Below are positions 32,645-40,575 of a DNA stretch of 64,000 bases, one piece after another (position 1 is the stretch's first letter; every line of letters begins with the position of its first letter). A program made the position numbers and the translations under genes. A model generated the notes under the pieces. The model saw only the letters and a program-made list of their open reading frames with translations, did not search any database and was not told where the DNA came from. The DNA is from Streptomonospora alba. Lineage in GTDB: Bacteria > Actinomycetota > Actinomycetes > Streptosporangiales > Streptosporangiaceae. The DNA lies in assembly GCF_000826685.1 (NCBI RefSeq), contig NZ_JROO01000018.1, positions 1 through 64,000 on the forward strand. The letters are read 5' to 3'.

Positions 32645-33703
32645 ATGGTGACAGTCGGCATCGACCCCCACAAGCGCGTCTGCTACGCCGCGGCCGTCGA
32701 TGCGGCCGGTCGGCGCATCGACCCCGTGCACAAGACCGCCGGCGCCGCAGACCTGCCCGCCCTGCTGGACTGGGCCCGCCGCAACGCGGGCGAGGCCGCG
32801 GAGGTGCTCTGGGCGCTGGAGGACGGGCGCGGCCTGGCCCGCCCCCTGGCCGACGCGCTGCTGCTGGCCGGCCAGAGGGTGGTATGGGTGCCCGCCCGGG
32901 CCATGGCCGCCCACCGCCGCCTGCACAACCGCACCGGCGCCAAGTCCGACGCCATCGATGCCGCGGCCGTGGCCCGGGCCGCCGTGGCCGAATGCGACCT
33001 GGCGCCCCACCGCATCGACGAGCCGATCCGCGAACTGCGGCTGATGGCCGACCGTCGCGCCGACGCGGTCCAGCGCCGCACCCAGGCATGCAACCGGCTC
33101 AGGGCCTGGATCCACACCTGGTTCGATCACACCCCCGCCGACCTGACGCGGGCCAAGGGGCGCGCCGCGCTGCAGGCGGCGCTGGAGGAGGCCGCCCTGC
33201 CGGCCCGTGTCCACGCGGTCTTCACCGGGCTGTTGGCCGAGGTGGCCGAGCTGAGCGCGCTCATCGCCGCACTGGAGCGCGACATCGCCCGCGCGGTGGA
33301 GCCGTTGGCCCCGCACCTGCTGGCTATCCCGGGCATCGGGCCGGTCTCGGCCGCGGTGCTGTTGGGCGAGATCGGCGATATCACCCGGTTTCCCACCGCG
33401 GCCAAGCTCGCGGCCCACACCGGGTGCGCTCCGATCCCGGTGTCCTCCTCGGGGCGGGACCGCCATCGGCTGTGCCGGGGCGGCAACCGGCGCCTCAACT
33501 GTGTGATCCACATCGCCGCGGTGGTGCAGAAGCAGCGCCATCCCGGGGCCGGAGCCCTGGTGGAGCGGTTGGAGCCGACCAAGGGAAAGCGGGGCGCCTA
33601 CCGGGTCCTGAAACGCCATCTGGTCGACGTGATCTATCGGGCCATGGTCCGGGACCGGGCGAGGTGGGCCCATGCCGCGGTCGAGCACCACCTCGCCGCT
33701 TGA
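32645..33703 (+). CDS. IS110-family transposase (DEDD recombinase)
   Basis: 352 residues, full length. The N-terminal RuvC-like domain carries D7 (GIDPHK), E59 (ALEDGR) and D102/D105 (KSDAIDA). The C-terminal domain has a helix-hairpin-helix-like IPGIGPVSAAVLLGEIGD and the serine region VSSSGRDRHRLCRGG (S267-S269), where the IS110 nucleophilic Ser lies. ATG 32645 is preceded by GAGGAGACAGGA. No frameshift or stop, so the element may be active. High GC like the host, consistent with an element native to actinomycetes. Confidence 0.93.
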   Translation: MVTVGIDPHKRVCYAAAVDAAGRRIDPVHKTAGAADLPALLDWARRNAGEAAEVLWALEDGRGLARPLADALLLAGQRVVWVPARAMAAHRRLHNRTGAKSDAIDAAAVARAAVAECDLAPHRIDEPIRELRLMADRRADAVQRRTQACNRLRAWIHTWFDHTPADLTRAKGRAALQAALEEAALPARVHAVFTGLLAEVAELSALIAALERDIARAVEPLAPHLLAIPGIGPVSAAVLLGEIGDITRFPTAAKLAAHTGCAPIPVSSSGRDRHRLCRGGNRRLNCVIHIAAVVQKQRHPGAGALVERLEPTKGKRGAYRVLKRHLVDVIYRAMVRDRARWAHAAVEHHLAA

Positions 33704-33834
33704 CATAGAAGGGTCAACGGGGGCAGGCGAGCACACGGACCGAGCTGGACGCGGTGGACGGTGGAGGCGGGCGTGTGCAGGTGACCGGCGTCGCCGGGGT
33801 GCCTTCTCCAGCGCTGAGGGCGCGGGCTCGTGTC

Positions 33835-34932
33835 TCAGTCCGGCGCGGGGGCGAACTCCAAGCCGTGGCCGGGTCCCGTCCGGGCGTGCGCCCATCCGTC
33901 CTCGATCCCCACCCCGCTCGGCTCGGCCAGGGCTCCCAACGCGGCCAGCGACCCGCGGTCGATGTCCTCGACCATCTCCGCCCGCGGCACGCACAGCCCC
34001 AGCTGGGTGGACAGCTCGGGCAGCAGGTGCGGGGCCACCGGGACGCTGCGCGCGTCCGCCAGGGCGGCCACCCGGAGGAAGGGGGTGATGCCGCCGATGC
34101 GCACCGCGTTGGGCTGGGCGATATGGCACACCCCCGCATCCAGCGCGGCGGCGAACTCGCGGACCGTGCGCAGGTTCTCGCCGATCGCGATGGGAACGGC
34201 GCTCCTGCGGCCCAGTTCGGCGTGGGCCGCCAGGTCGTCGGCCGGCAGCGGCTCCTCGATCCAGTAGGGGTCGAACCGCTCCAGCTCGCGCATCGCCCGC
34301 ACCGCCGCGGGCAGATCCCAGCGCTGGTTGGCGTCGATCATCAGCCGACCGCCCGGCCCCAGCAGCTCGCGCACCCGCGCGACGCGCTCGACGTCGCGCT
34401 CGAGATCGGCGGAGCCCACCTTCATCTTGACCGCGGTGTGGCCGGCGGCGACGAAGCCGCGCACCTGCTCCACCAGCTCCTCAAGGCCGTAGTCGAGGTT
34501 GACGCCGCTGCCGTAGGCGCGCACCCGGTCGCGGCGCCGCCCGATCGACTCCACCAGGCTCGCCCCGGCCGCGCGGGCCCGGAGGTCCCACAGGGCGATG
34601 TCGACGGCGCCCGCGGCCATCGCCGCAAGGCCCCCGCTTCCGACCTCGGCGAGGTGGCGGGACAGGTCCTCCCAGCGCGGCCCGGGGTCGGGCGCACGGC
34701 CCACCAGCGCCGCCGGGCAGTCGTCGGCCACCAGGGAGCGCACGGCCCCGGCGCCCACGCGCGGGGTCCAGGCGAACCCGGTTCCCACCGCGCCCTGCTC
34801 GGTGGACACGCGCACCAGCACGAGGTGGTTGTGGGTGACGCCGCCGTCCCAAGCGCGGTTCAGCGGCAGCGAGCGGATCTCGGCGCTGAGCCCGGCGATG
34901 GTGTCGGCGCCGGCGGAACGGGGGGTACTCAC
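33835..34932 (-). CDS. Enolase-superfamily dehydratase (mandelate racemase/glucarate dehydratase-like)
   Basis: 365-residue TIM-barrel enzyme. Acid-base motif K169-M-K171, metal ligands D200 (MIDANQRW), E226 (WIEEPL) and E252 (AIGENL), and the barrel-end His302 (APHLLPE) match the mandelate racemase subgroup that dehydrates aldaric and aldonic acids. Next to a KdgD gene it probably converts glucarate or galactarate to 5-dehydro-4-deoxyglucarate. GTG 34932 overlaps the upstream stop (GTGA). It is last in a five-gene reverse operon; the IS110 element ends about 120 bases beyond its stop. Confidence 0.85.
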   Translation of the reverse strand: MSTPRSAGADTIAGLSAEIRSLPLNRAWDGGVTHNHLVLVRVSTEQGAVGTGFAWTPRVGAGAVRSLVADDCPAALVGRAPDPGPRWEDLSRHLAEVGSGGLAAMAAGAVDIALWDLRARAAGASLVESIGRRRDRVRAYGSGVNLDYGLEELVEQVRGFVAAGHTAVKMKVGSADLERDVERVARVRELLGPGGRLMIDANQRWDLPAAVRAMRELERFDPYWIEEPLPADDLAAHAELGRRSAVPIAIGENLRTVREFAAALDAGVCHIAQPNAVRIGGITPFLRVAALADARSVPVAPHLLPELSTQLGLCVPRAEMVEDIDRGSLAALGALAEPSGVGIEDGWAHARTGPGHGLEFAPAPD

Positions 34933-35843
34933 GCGCTGCCGGCCTCCTTCACCGCGGTCAGGCCGGCCTCCAGGATCGCGGCCAGCTCGGCGGTCTCGGC
35001 CTCGGTGGGGTCGGTGAAGGGCGGACGCACCCCGCCGACCTCGGCACCGCGCAGCCGCGCGCCTGCCTTGATCAGCGAGACCGCGTAGCCCGGTGCCCGG
35101 TCGCGCAGGGCCACCAGCGGCCGGTAGAAGACCTCCAGCAGCCGCTCGGCGAGCGGGTCGCCGGCGTGGAAGGCGCGGTAGAAGGCGGTGGCGACCTCGG
35201 GGGCGAACGCGAAGGCGGCCGAGGAGTACAGCGGCACCCCGACGGCGGCGTAGGCGGGCACGGTGACCTCGGCGGTGGGCAGCCCGTTGAAGAAGGTGAA
35301 GCCCTCCCCGTGCACCCGCCGGACTTCGGCGACGATGCGGGCCATCCTGTCGACGTCGCCCACGCCGTCCTTGATGCCGACGACGCCGGGCAGTGCGGCG
35401 GTCTCGGCGGCGGTGGCGGGCGTGAGCACCATGGTCGAGCGCTGGTAGACGATGGCGGGGAGGTCCACCGCCTCGGTGACGGTGCGGATGTAGTCCACCA
35501 GTCCGCTCTGTGGGCCGGAGACCAGGTAGGGCGGTAGCAGCAGGATGCCGTCGGCGCCCTGCTCGCGGGCGGCGGCCGCTTGCTCGACTGCCGTTGCGAC
35601 GCTTCCGCCCGCACCGGCGATCACGGGTACGGCGCCGCGGACCGCGCTCACGGCGGTGCCCACCGCCCGGGCGTGCTCGGCGGCCGAGAGGGCGTGGATC
35701 TCGCCGGTGCCGCAGGCGGCGAAAACCCCGCCGGCGCCGTGGTCGAGCCCGGAGGCGACGTGGCGCTCCAGGGCGCCGGCGTCCAGCCTGCCGTCCGCGT
35801 CGAAGGGGGTCAGGGGAAAGAACAGGATTCCGTCGAACTCCAT
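34929..35843 (-). CDS. kdgD: 5-dehydro-4-deoxyglucarate dehydratase (DHDPS family)
   Basis: 304-residue Schiff-base TIM barrel. Catalytic Tyr133 (IVYQRS) and Lys158 (GIKDGVGD), the acid-binding FAACGTGE, and segments YSSAAFAFAP and RAPGYAVSLIKAGARL are shared with Agrobacterium KdgD rather than with DapA. Reaction: 5-dehydro-4-deoxyglucarate to alpha-ketoglutarate semialdehyde + CO2 + water. GGAGGG lies before ATG 35843. Coupled to the dehydratase gene by a 4-base overlap. The semialdehyde dehydrogenase needed next is not in the window. Confidence 0.86.
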   Translation of the reverse strand: MEFDGILFFPLTPFDADGRLDAGALERHVASGLDHGAGGVFAACGTGEIHALSAAEHARAVGTAVSAVRGAVPVIAGAGGSVATAVEQAAAAREQGADGILLLPPYLVSGPQSGLVDYIRTVTEAVDLPAIVYQRSTMVLTPATAAETAALPGVVGIKDGVGDVDRMARIVAEVRRVHGEGFTFFNGLPTAEVTVPAYAAVGVPLYSSAAFAFAPEVATAFYRAFHAGDPLAERLLEVFYRPLVALRDRAPGYAVSLIKAGARLRGAEVGGVRPPFTDPTEAETAELAAILEAGLTAVKEAGSA

Positions 35844-35915
35844 GGGCCCTCCGTGGGGGTCGGCGGCCCGAGGCGGGCCGGGTGTGTCCGATACGTGGCG
35901 GGTTGGGGTGCACGG

Positions 35916-35958
35916 CCTGCGCGGGCGGGCTCAGGGCCGGTTCGCCCGCCCGCGCAGG
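35916..35958 (-). terminator. Hairpin inside the reverse sugar-acid operon
   Basis: Perfect 15-bp stem CCTGCGCGGGCGGGC (35916-35930) with its complement (35944-35958), 13-base loop. Lying in the 132-bp gap between the TIM-barrel isomerase and kdgD, it may partially terminate or protect segment ends, setting two expression levels in one operon. Confidence 0.65.
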
Positions 35959-35975
35959 GTCTGTGGGCCCGGCCC

Positions 35976-36884
35976 TCAGGCCAGGTGGCGGACGTGGCGG
36001 CGGGCCGCGGTGGCCAGCACCGCGTCGGGGTCGGCGGCCCACACGTCGGCGTTGAAGATCTCCACCTCGATGTCGCCGGTATAGCCCGCGGCGTCCACGG
36101 CCCGGTGCAGGGCGGGGATGTCGGCGTGTCCGTCGCCGACCATGCCCCGGCCCAGCAGCGGGTCGGCCGGCAGCGGCAGCACCCAGTCGCAGACCTGGAA
36201 GACGGCGATGCGCTCGCCGGCCCGGGCGATCTCCCTGTGGACGCGGGGGTCCCACCACACGTGGTAGGTGTCGACGACCACGCCGACCTGGCCGACGGGG
36301 AAGCGCTCGGCGATGTCGAGCGCCTGGCCCAGGGTCGACAGCACGGCCCGGTCGGCGCAGAACATCGGGTGCAGGGCTTCAAGCGCGAGGCAGACGCCGC
36401 GCTCGGCGGCATAGGGCGCCAGCTCGGCGATCGCCTCGGCCATGCGCTCGCGGGCGCCGACGAGGTCGCGGTCGCCTTCGGGCAGCCCGCCGACCACCAT
36501 CACCAGGCAGGGCGCGCCGAGTTCGGCGGCCTCGTCCACGGCCCGGCGGTTGTCCTCCAGCGCCGCCGTGCGGTCGTAGCCGGTGAGGAAGCCGCCGCGG
36601 CAGTAGGAGGACACCCGCAGCCCTGCCTCGCGCACCAGCCGGGCCGAACGGGCGATACCGGTCTCGGCGGCGGGTTCGCGCCACAGCCCGATGGCGCCGA
36701 TGCCGGCCCGCAGGCAGCCGTCGACGGCCTTGGGCAGGCTCCACTGGTTGACGGTCTTCTGATTGATCGACAGCCGGGCCAGCCGCGGGTCCCCGGGCTC
36801 CGGGGCGGCCCCCGCGGGCGCGCCGGAGGGGACGTCGACGGCGGTGGGCGCGGCCGGGCCGCTGTTCGCTCCTGCCGCCTCCAT
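35976..36884 (-). CDS. TIM-barrel sugar isomerase/epimerase (xylose isomerase-like)
   Basis: 302 residues. After a disordered 35-residue N-terminus, an AP-endonuclease-2/xylose-isomerase-like TIM barrel runs from LARLSINQKTVNQWSLPKAV. Metal-binding residues are probably in LALEALHP, VVDTYHVWWDP, VGDGHADIP and EVEIFN. Such proteins isomerise, epimerise or eliminate from keto-sugars. ATG 36884 overlaps the DUF993 stop (TGATG). Substrate unknown; together with the DUF993 and Gfo/Idh genes it forms a coupled triad. Confidence 0.8.
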   Translation of the reverse strand: MEAAGANSGPAAPTAVDVPSGAPAGAAPEPGDPRLARLSINQKTVNQWSLPKAVDGCLRAGIGAIGLWREPAAETGIARSARLVREAGLRVSSYCRGGFLTGYDRTAALEDNRRAVDEAAELGAPCLVMVVGGLPEGDRDLVGARERMAEAIAELAPYAAERGVCLALEALHPMFCADRAVLSTLGQALDIAERFPVGQVGVVVDTYHVWWDPRVHREIARAGERIAVFQVCDWVLPLPADPLLGRGMVGDGHADIPALHRAVDAAGYTGDIEVEIFNADVWAADPDAVLATAARRHVRHLA

Positions 36885-38056
36885 CACCGCACCCCCGAGA
36901 TCTCCAGCAGAGCGCGCATCCGCGTGACGGCCAGGTCGGGGTCGGTGAGGACCCCTGCGGCGTCGGCCAGGCGCAGCGCCTCCGACAGGTGCACCAGGTC
37001 GCGGGCGCTGTGCAGGCCCCCGACCATCGTGAAGCCGGGCTGATGGCCGTTGAGCCAGCTCAAGAACGCGATCCCGGTCTTGTAGTAGTACGTGGGCGCC
37101 GCGAAGATGTGGCGGGCCAGGGGGACGGTGGGCTCCAGCACCGTTCTGTAGCCCGCGGTGTCTCCGGCGTCCAGCGCGCGCAGTGCCGCCGCGGCGGCCG
37201 GGGCGATGGCGGCGAAGATGCCCAGCAGGGCGTGGGAGTGGCCCCCGGCGTCGCCTTCGATGAGTTCGGGGTAGTTGAAGTCGTCGCCGGTGTAGAGCCG
37301 CACGCCCGCGGGCAGGCGCTCGCGCAGCCGCACCTCCAGCTCGGCGTCCAGCAGCGACACCTTGATGCCGTCGACGCGGGAGGCGTGGTCGGCGATGATG
37401 GCGGCGACGGTGTCGATCGCCTCGGCCGGATCGTCGTGGCCCCAGTAGCCGGCCAGCGCCGGATCGAAGGCGGTCCCCAGCCAGTGCAGGATGACGGGGG
37501 CGCGCACCTGTTCCAGCAGCCTGCCGTAGACCGCGGCGTAGTCGGCGGGTCCGCGGGCGCATGCGGCCAGGTGGCGGCTGGCCATCAGTACGGGGGTGGC
37601 GCCGGCGCCCTCGACGGTCTCCAGCTGCTCGGTGTAGGCGGCCTCGACCTCCTTCGGCGTCGTGCCCGCGCCGGGTTCGAGGTGGTCGGTGCCGGCTCCG
37701 CAGCACACGGCGGCCCCGCGCGAGGCGGCCTCGGCCGCGCTGCGGCGGATCAGCTCGGCCGTGGCGGGCCAGTCCAGGCCCATGCCGCGCTGGGCGGTGT
37801 CCATGGCGTCGGCCACGCCCAGGCCCAGGTCCCAGATGTGGTGCCGGAAGGCCAGGGTGGCGTCCCAGTCCAGGCGGGCGGGGGCGCCGATGGCGTTGCC
37901 GGCCAGCGGGTCGGCGACGACGTGGGCCGCGGCGTAAGCGGTGCGCGATCGCGGCGGCGGGGCGTCGGCGGCCGCGGGGGCGGGGGGTGCGCCGCGGGGC
38001 GTGAACTCGCGGAGCCGGCCGTCGGCGGCCGGCAGCATCAGCGGCGGGCCGCTCAC
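36884..38056 (-). CDS. DUF993 (dihydrodipicolinate-synthase-related) protein
   Basis: 390 residues. I recognise the DUF993 pattern GAPARLDWDATLAFRHHIW, GLGVADAMDTAQRGMGLDW, VILHWLGTAFDP and YYYKTGIAFLSWLNG. The fold is aldolase-like (distant DapA relative) with a probable Schiff-base or metal-dependent role, but no activity is established to my knowledge. GTG 38056 overlaps the Gfo/Idh stop (GTGA), with GGAGGAGG upstream. Its constant company here (oxidoreductase before, isomerase after) suggests retro-aldol or elimination chemistry on an oxidised sugar; that is inference. Confidence 0.78.
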   Translation of the reverse strand: MSGPPLMLPAADGRLREFTPRGAPPAPAAADAPPPRSRTAYAAAHVVADPLAGNAIGAPARLDWDATLAFRHHIWDLGLGVADAMDTAQRGMGLDWPATAELIRRSAAEAASRGAAVCCGAGTDHLEPGAGTTPKEVEAAYTEQLETVEGAGATPVLMASRHLAACARGPADYAAVYGRLLEQVRAPVILHWLGTAFDPALAGYWGHDDPAEAIDTVAAIIADHASRVDGIKVSLLDAELEVRLRERLPAGVRLYTGDDFNYPELIEGDAGGHSHALLGIFAAIAPAAAAALRALDAGDTAGYRTVLEPTVPLARHIFAAPTYYYKTGIAFLSWLNGHQPGFTMVGGLHSARDLVHLSEALRLADAAGVLTDPDLAVTRMRALLEISGVR

Positions 38057-39210
38057 GGCAGATCCACCTCCTCCAGCTCGACCCTGTGACCCGAGGAGGC
38101 CGAGCGCAGCCCGGCCTCGGCCAGTTGCAGCCCCCGCGCGCCCGAGAGCAGGTCGTAGGGGAAGCGGGTACCCGCGCAGACGTGGGATATGAACTGCTCC
38201 CACTGGGCGCGGAAGCCGTTGTCGAAGTCGGCGTTGTCGGGGACGTGCTCCCACTGGTCGCGGTATCCGCCCCGGTCGGCGGGGGCGTCGGGGTCCCAGA
38301 ACGCGCGCGGGGTGGCCACGCGGTGCTGGATGCGGCAGTTGCGCAGGCCGGCGACGGCGCTGCCCTCGGTGCCGTCGACCTGGAACTCCACGAGTTCGTC
38401 GCGGTCGACCCGCACGCACCAGGAGGAGTTGATCTGGGCGGTGATGCCGCCCTCGAGCTCGAAGACGGCGTAGGCGGCGTCCTCGGCGGTGGCGGCGTAG
38501 GGGCTGCCGTCCTCGTCCCAGCGCCGGGCGATGTGGGTGGCGGTGGTGGCGGTGACCGCGCGCACCGGGGCGAAGAGCTGCTCCATGATGTAGTGCCAGT
38601 GCGGGAACATGTCCAGCACGATGCCGCCGCCGTCCTCGGCGCGGTAGTTCCAGCTGGGCCGCTGGGGCTCCTGCCAGCCGCCCTCGAAGACCCAGTAGCC
38701 GAACTCGCCGCGGATGGACAGCACCCGGCCGAAGAAGCCGCTTTCCAGCAGCCTGCGCAGTTTGATCAGGCCGGGCAGGAACAGCTTGTCCTGCACGACG
38801 CCGTTGCACACCCCGGCGTCGCGGGCGAGCTTGGCCAGCTCCAGAGCGGCGCCGAGGGTGGAAGCGGTGGGCTTCTCGGTGTAGATGTGCTTGCCGGCCG
38901 CGATCGCCGAGCGCAGCGCCTCCTCGCGTGCGCTGGTGATCTGGGCGTCGAAGTAGGCCTCGATCCCGGGGTCGGAGAGCACGGTGTCGAGGTCGGTGCT
39001 CCACCGCTCGATGCCGTGCTCTTCGGCGATGCGCCGGAGCTTGTCCGCGGACCTGCCCACGAGGACGGGCTCGGGCACCACCCGTGATCCGTCGGGGAGC
39101 TCGACTCCGCCGGCCTTCCTGATCGCCAGCACCGACCGCGTCAAATGCTGTCGATAGCCCATGCGGCCGGTGACGCCGTTCATGGCGACGGCCAGCACCC
39201 GATCTTGCAT
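38053..39210 (-). CDS. Gfo/Idh/MocA-family oxidoreductase (second copy)
   Basis: 385-residue NAD(P)-dependent oxidoreductase, first gene of the reverse operon. It starts VLAVAMNGVTGRMGYRQHL (Rossmann), has the lysine motif IYTEKPTAST, and DGGGIVLDMFPHWHYIM in the substrate domain. It is not a close duplicate of the copy at 27264. ATG 39210 has AGGA about 8 bases before it. A LacI-type operator lies 20 bases upstream of the start codon, so its promoter must be directly covered. Confidence 0.84.
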   Translation of the reverse strand: MQDRVLAVAMNGVTGRMGYRQHLTRSVLAIRKAGGVELPDGSRVVPEPVLVGRSADKLRRIAEEHGIERWSTDLDTVLSDPGIEAYFDAQITSAREEALRSAIAAGKHIYTEKPTASTLGAALELAKLARDAGVCNGVVQDKLFLPGLIKLRRLLESGFFGRVLSIRGEFGYWVFEGGWQEPQRPSWNYRAEDGGGIVLDMFPHWHYIMEQLFAPVRAVTATTATHIARRWDEDGSPYAATAEDAAYAVFELEGGITAQINSSWCVRVDRDELVEFQVDGTEGSAVAGLRNCRIQHRVATPRAFWDPDAPADRGGYRDQWEHVPDNADFDNGFRAQWEQFISHVCAGTRFPYDLLSGARGLQLAEAGLRSASSGHRVELEEVDLP

Positions 39211-39229
39211 GCGTCGTCCTATCACTCGG

Positions 39230-39249
39230 TTGAGAAAGCGCTTTCCAAG
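39230..39249 (-). promoter_or_regulatory. LacI-type operator at the reverse operon promoter
   Basis: TTGAGAAAGCGCTTTCCAAG; core GAAAGCGCTTTC (39234-39245) is a perfect palindrome. On the reverse strand TAAAGT (39257-39252) could be a -10 just upstream, again placing the operator over the transcription start. Confidence 0.8.
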
Positions 39250-39387
39250 GTACTTTAACCTGCTTTCCGACGCCAGAGGCGCATTCGCCCCCTTCGCCGG
39301 TCACCCCGACACCCCGACGGCGCCGCGCCGGCCGGGCGTGCGCCGTTTCCGCCCCGAAACACCGGCCCGTGACCTGCCCGACACTAA

Positions 39388-39403
39388 AGGAAGGCGCTTA
39401 CCA
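39388..39403. promoter_or_regulatory. Second LacI-type operator about 155 bp upstream
   Basis: GGAAGGCGCTTACC (39389-39402) differs at one base from GGAAAGCGCTTACC, the reverse complement of the 29847 site core. Centre-to-centre distance to the first site is about 156 bp, so looping is possible. Confidence 0.6.
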
Positions 39404-39412
39404 GAGCTACCG

Positions 39413-39450
39413 CCGGGGCCCGCGCGGCGGTCGCGCCGCGCGGGCCCCGG
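39413..39450 (-). terminator. Terminator of the DUF6459 gene
   Basis: Perfect 17-bp stem (39413-39429 with 39434-39450) and a 4-base loop, lying 10 bases beyond the stop of the reverse-strand gene. Confidence 0.88.
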
Positions 39451-39459
39451 TCCCCTGGT

Positions 39460-39969
39460 TCAGCTCCCCGGCGTCCGGCACAGGTCGGTCTCGATGTGCG
39501 TGCACAGCCAGGCGTGCTGGGCGTAGGCCACCCGCAGCGCGAGCGCGCGGCAGCGCACGCCGCAGTCCACCACCGCGCTGAGCTCGGCGACATCGGGCGC
39601 CGGCGTGCGCACCACGGTTCGGCGCAGCCGGGGACGGTGCGCGCCCGCGTAGCAGCCGGCGCGGCGCAGCAGCAGCTCGTAGGCGCGCCGTCCCAGCAGC
39701 GGCCGCACCTGCTGGACCGGGCGCTCCCCCGCCAGCACCTCGGCCAGGATCTGGGCGAACCGCGAGAGCTGCTGGGGGCTGCGACGGTGCGGATAGGCCA
39801 CCGGGCGCGGGCGGGAGGGGCCGCGCCCGATACGCGGCCGGTGGGACGGAACGTGCGGGGCCCGGCGCACCGGAGCGCGGGAGCCGCGGGGGCGGTGGTC
39901 GGGCGGATCGGCGGGGCGGCCGGGGGTGGAGGAGTGGGAGGAGGCGGTGTCGATCTGGTGACCTGCCAA
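39460..39969 (-). CDS. DUF6459 (Rv3235-like) protein
   Basis: 169 residues. The N-terminal 65 are basic and proline-rich. The remainder (FAQILAEVLAGERPVQQVRP, then YELLLRRAG, ELSAVVDCGVRCRALALRV and WLCTHIETDL) matches the short conserved domain of actinobacterial DUF6459 proteins such as M. tuberculosis Rv3235, which is usually near secA. Function unknown. TTG 39969 is chosen for GGAAGGGA upstream; any start near here leaves the domain intact. Confidence 0.65.
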   Translation of the reverse strand: MAGHQIDTASSHSSTPGRPADPPDHRPRGSRAPVRRAPHVPSHRPRIGRGPSRPRPVAYPHRRSPQQLSRFAQILAEVLAGERPVQQVRPLLGRRAYELLLRRAGCYAGAHRPRLRRTVVRTPAPDVAELSAVVDCGVRCRALALRVAYAQHAWLCTHIETDLCRTPGS

Positions 39970-40575
39970 GGCTGCGTCCCTTCCGCGACGAGTGCGGTCT
40001 CCTCCGCGGGCGCCGCCCGCGGAGGGGGCGGACGGCGCGGGCCGTTCCGCCGCCGACTCAGAGCCGGCGGCGCCGGCGCGATGCCACCTGGAATGCCGGG
40101 TTTCTGCAGCGGATCCCGGCGCCGGCCTTCCCGCGCGCAGGCCCGGGCACGGCCCGAGGCCTCCGCGGCGGGCCTACTGCCGGCGTTGGCTCCTCCTCCT
40201 GCTGAAGGAAGATTCTCCCCTCACGGCCGGGCTTTCTGCTTCGTCGCCGACTGCCGACCCGAATCAACGGCGAGGGACGGAGTACCGCCCATCGGTCTTA
40301 CCCGGCCCCCTCCCTCCTGCGCGAGCTCCGCACGCTCCGCTTGTCCGCGCTTAGGGGCCCAGAGGCCGTTTCCCGCCACCCCGGCGGTAGCCGGAACGGG
40401 CTTGGCTATCATCCGAACCGGCGAAAGATATACTCCCGGAAATTCGAACATGCATTCGCATGCTTCCGGCGACCGGTCGACGATCCCCGTGAGGAGTATC
40501 GCCGACTACTACCCTGCTTCGCAGGAGTCCGTTTCGTCCCCCGCCTGAAGGCGGGGTGTCCCCGGAGGAGACTCG
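39970..40575. other. 606-bp gene-free stretch upstream of the glycerophosphodiesterase gene
   Basis: No supported gene. The first 30 bases hold the RBS of the DUF6459 gene. The AT-richer part at 40395-40460 has TATACT (40429-40434) as a possible -10 for the rightward gene and TTGGCT (40402-40407) as a poorly spaced -35. CTGC/GCAG and CCCCGCC/GGCGGGG hairpins follow in the leader. Confidence 0.5.
40539..40556. repeat. Short perfect hairpin in the leader, like an IS200/IS605 end
   Basis: CCCCGCC (40539-40545), loop TGAA, GGCGGGG (40550-40556). The form CCCCGCCTGAAGGCGGGG resembles subterminal hairpins of IS200/IS605-type elements. No tnpA or tnpB is nearby. It could equally be a leader structure; it ends 8 bases before the RBS GGAGGAG. 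Confidence 0.5.

Larger units (their letters stand above)
32461..33717 (+). mobile_element. IS110-family insertion sequence, ends approximate
   Basis: One intact DEDD-type transposase with about 180 bases of structured non-coding DNA before it and a short right flank, the layout of IS110-family elements. Subterminal sequences CGTTGACC (32493-32500) and GGTCAACG (33712-33719) are inverted copies, as in the IS1111 branch. I cannot fix the exact ends or a core duplication by eye. It lies between converging genes and seems not to break any. Confidence 0.75.

Noticed and set aside
40539-40556. A complete IS200/IS605 element
   Set aside because: No tnpA or tnpB coding sequence nearby; only the hairpin is seen.
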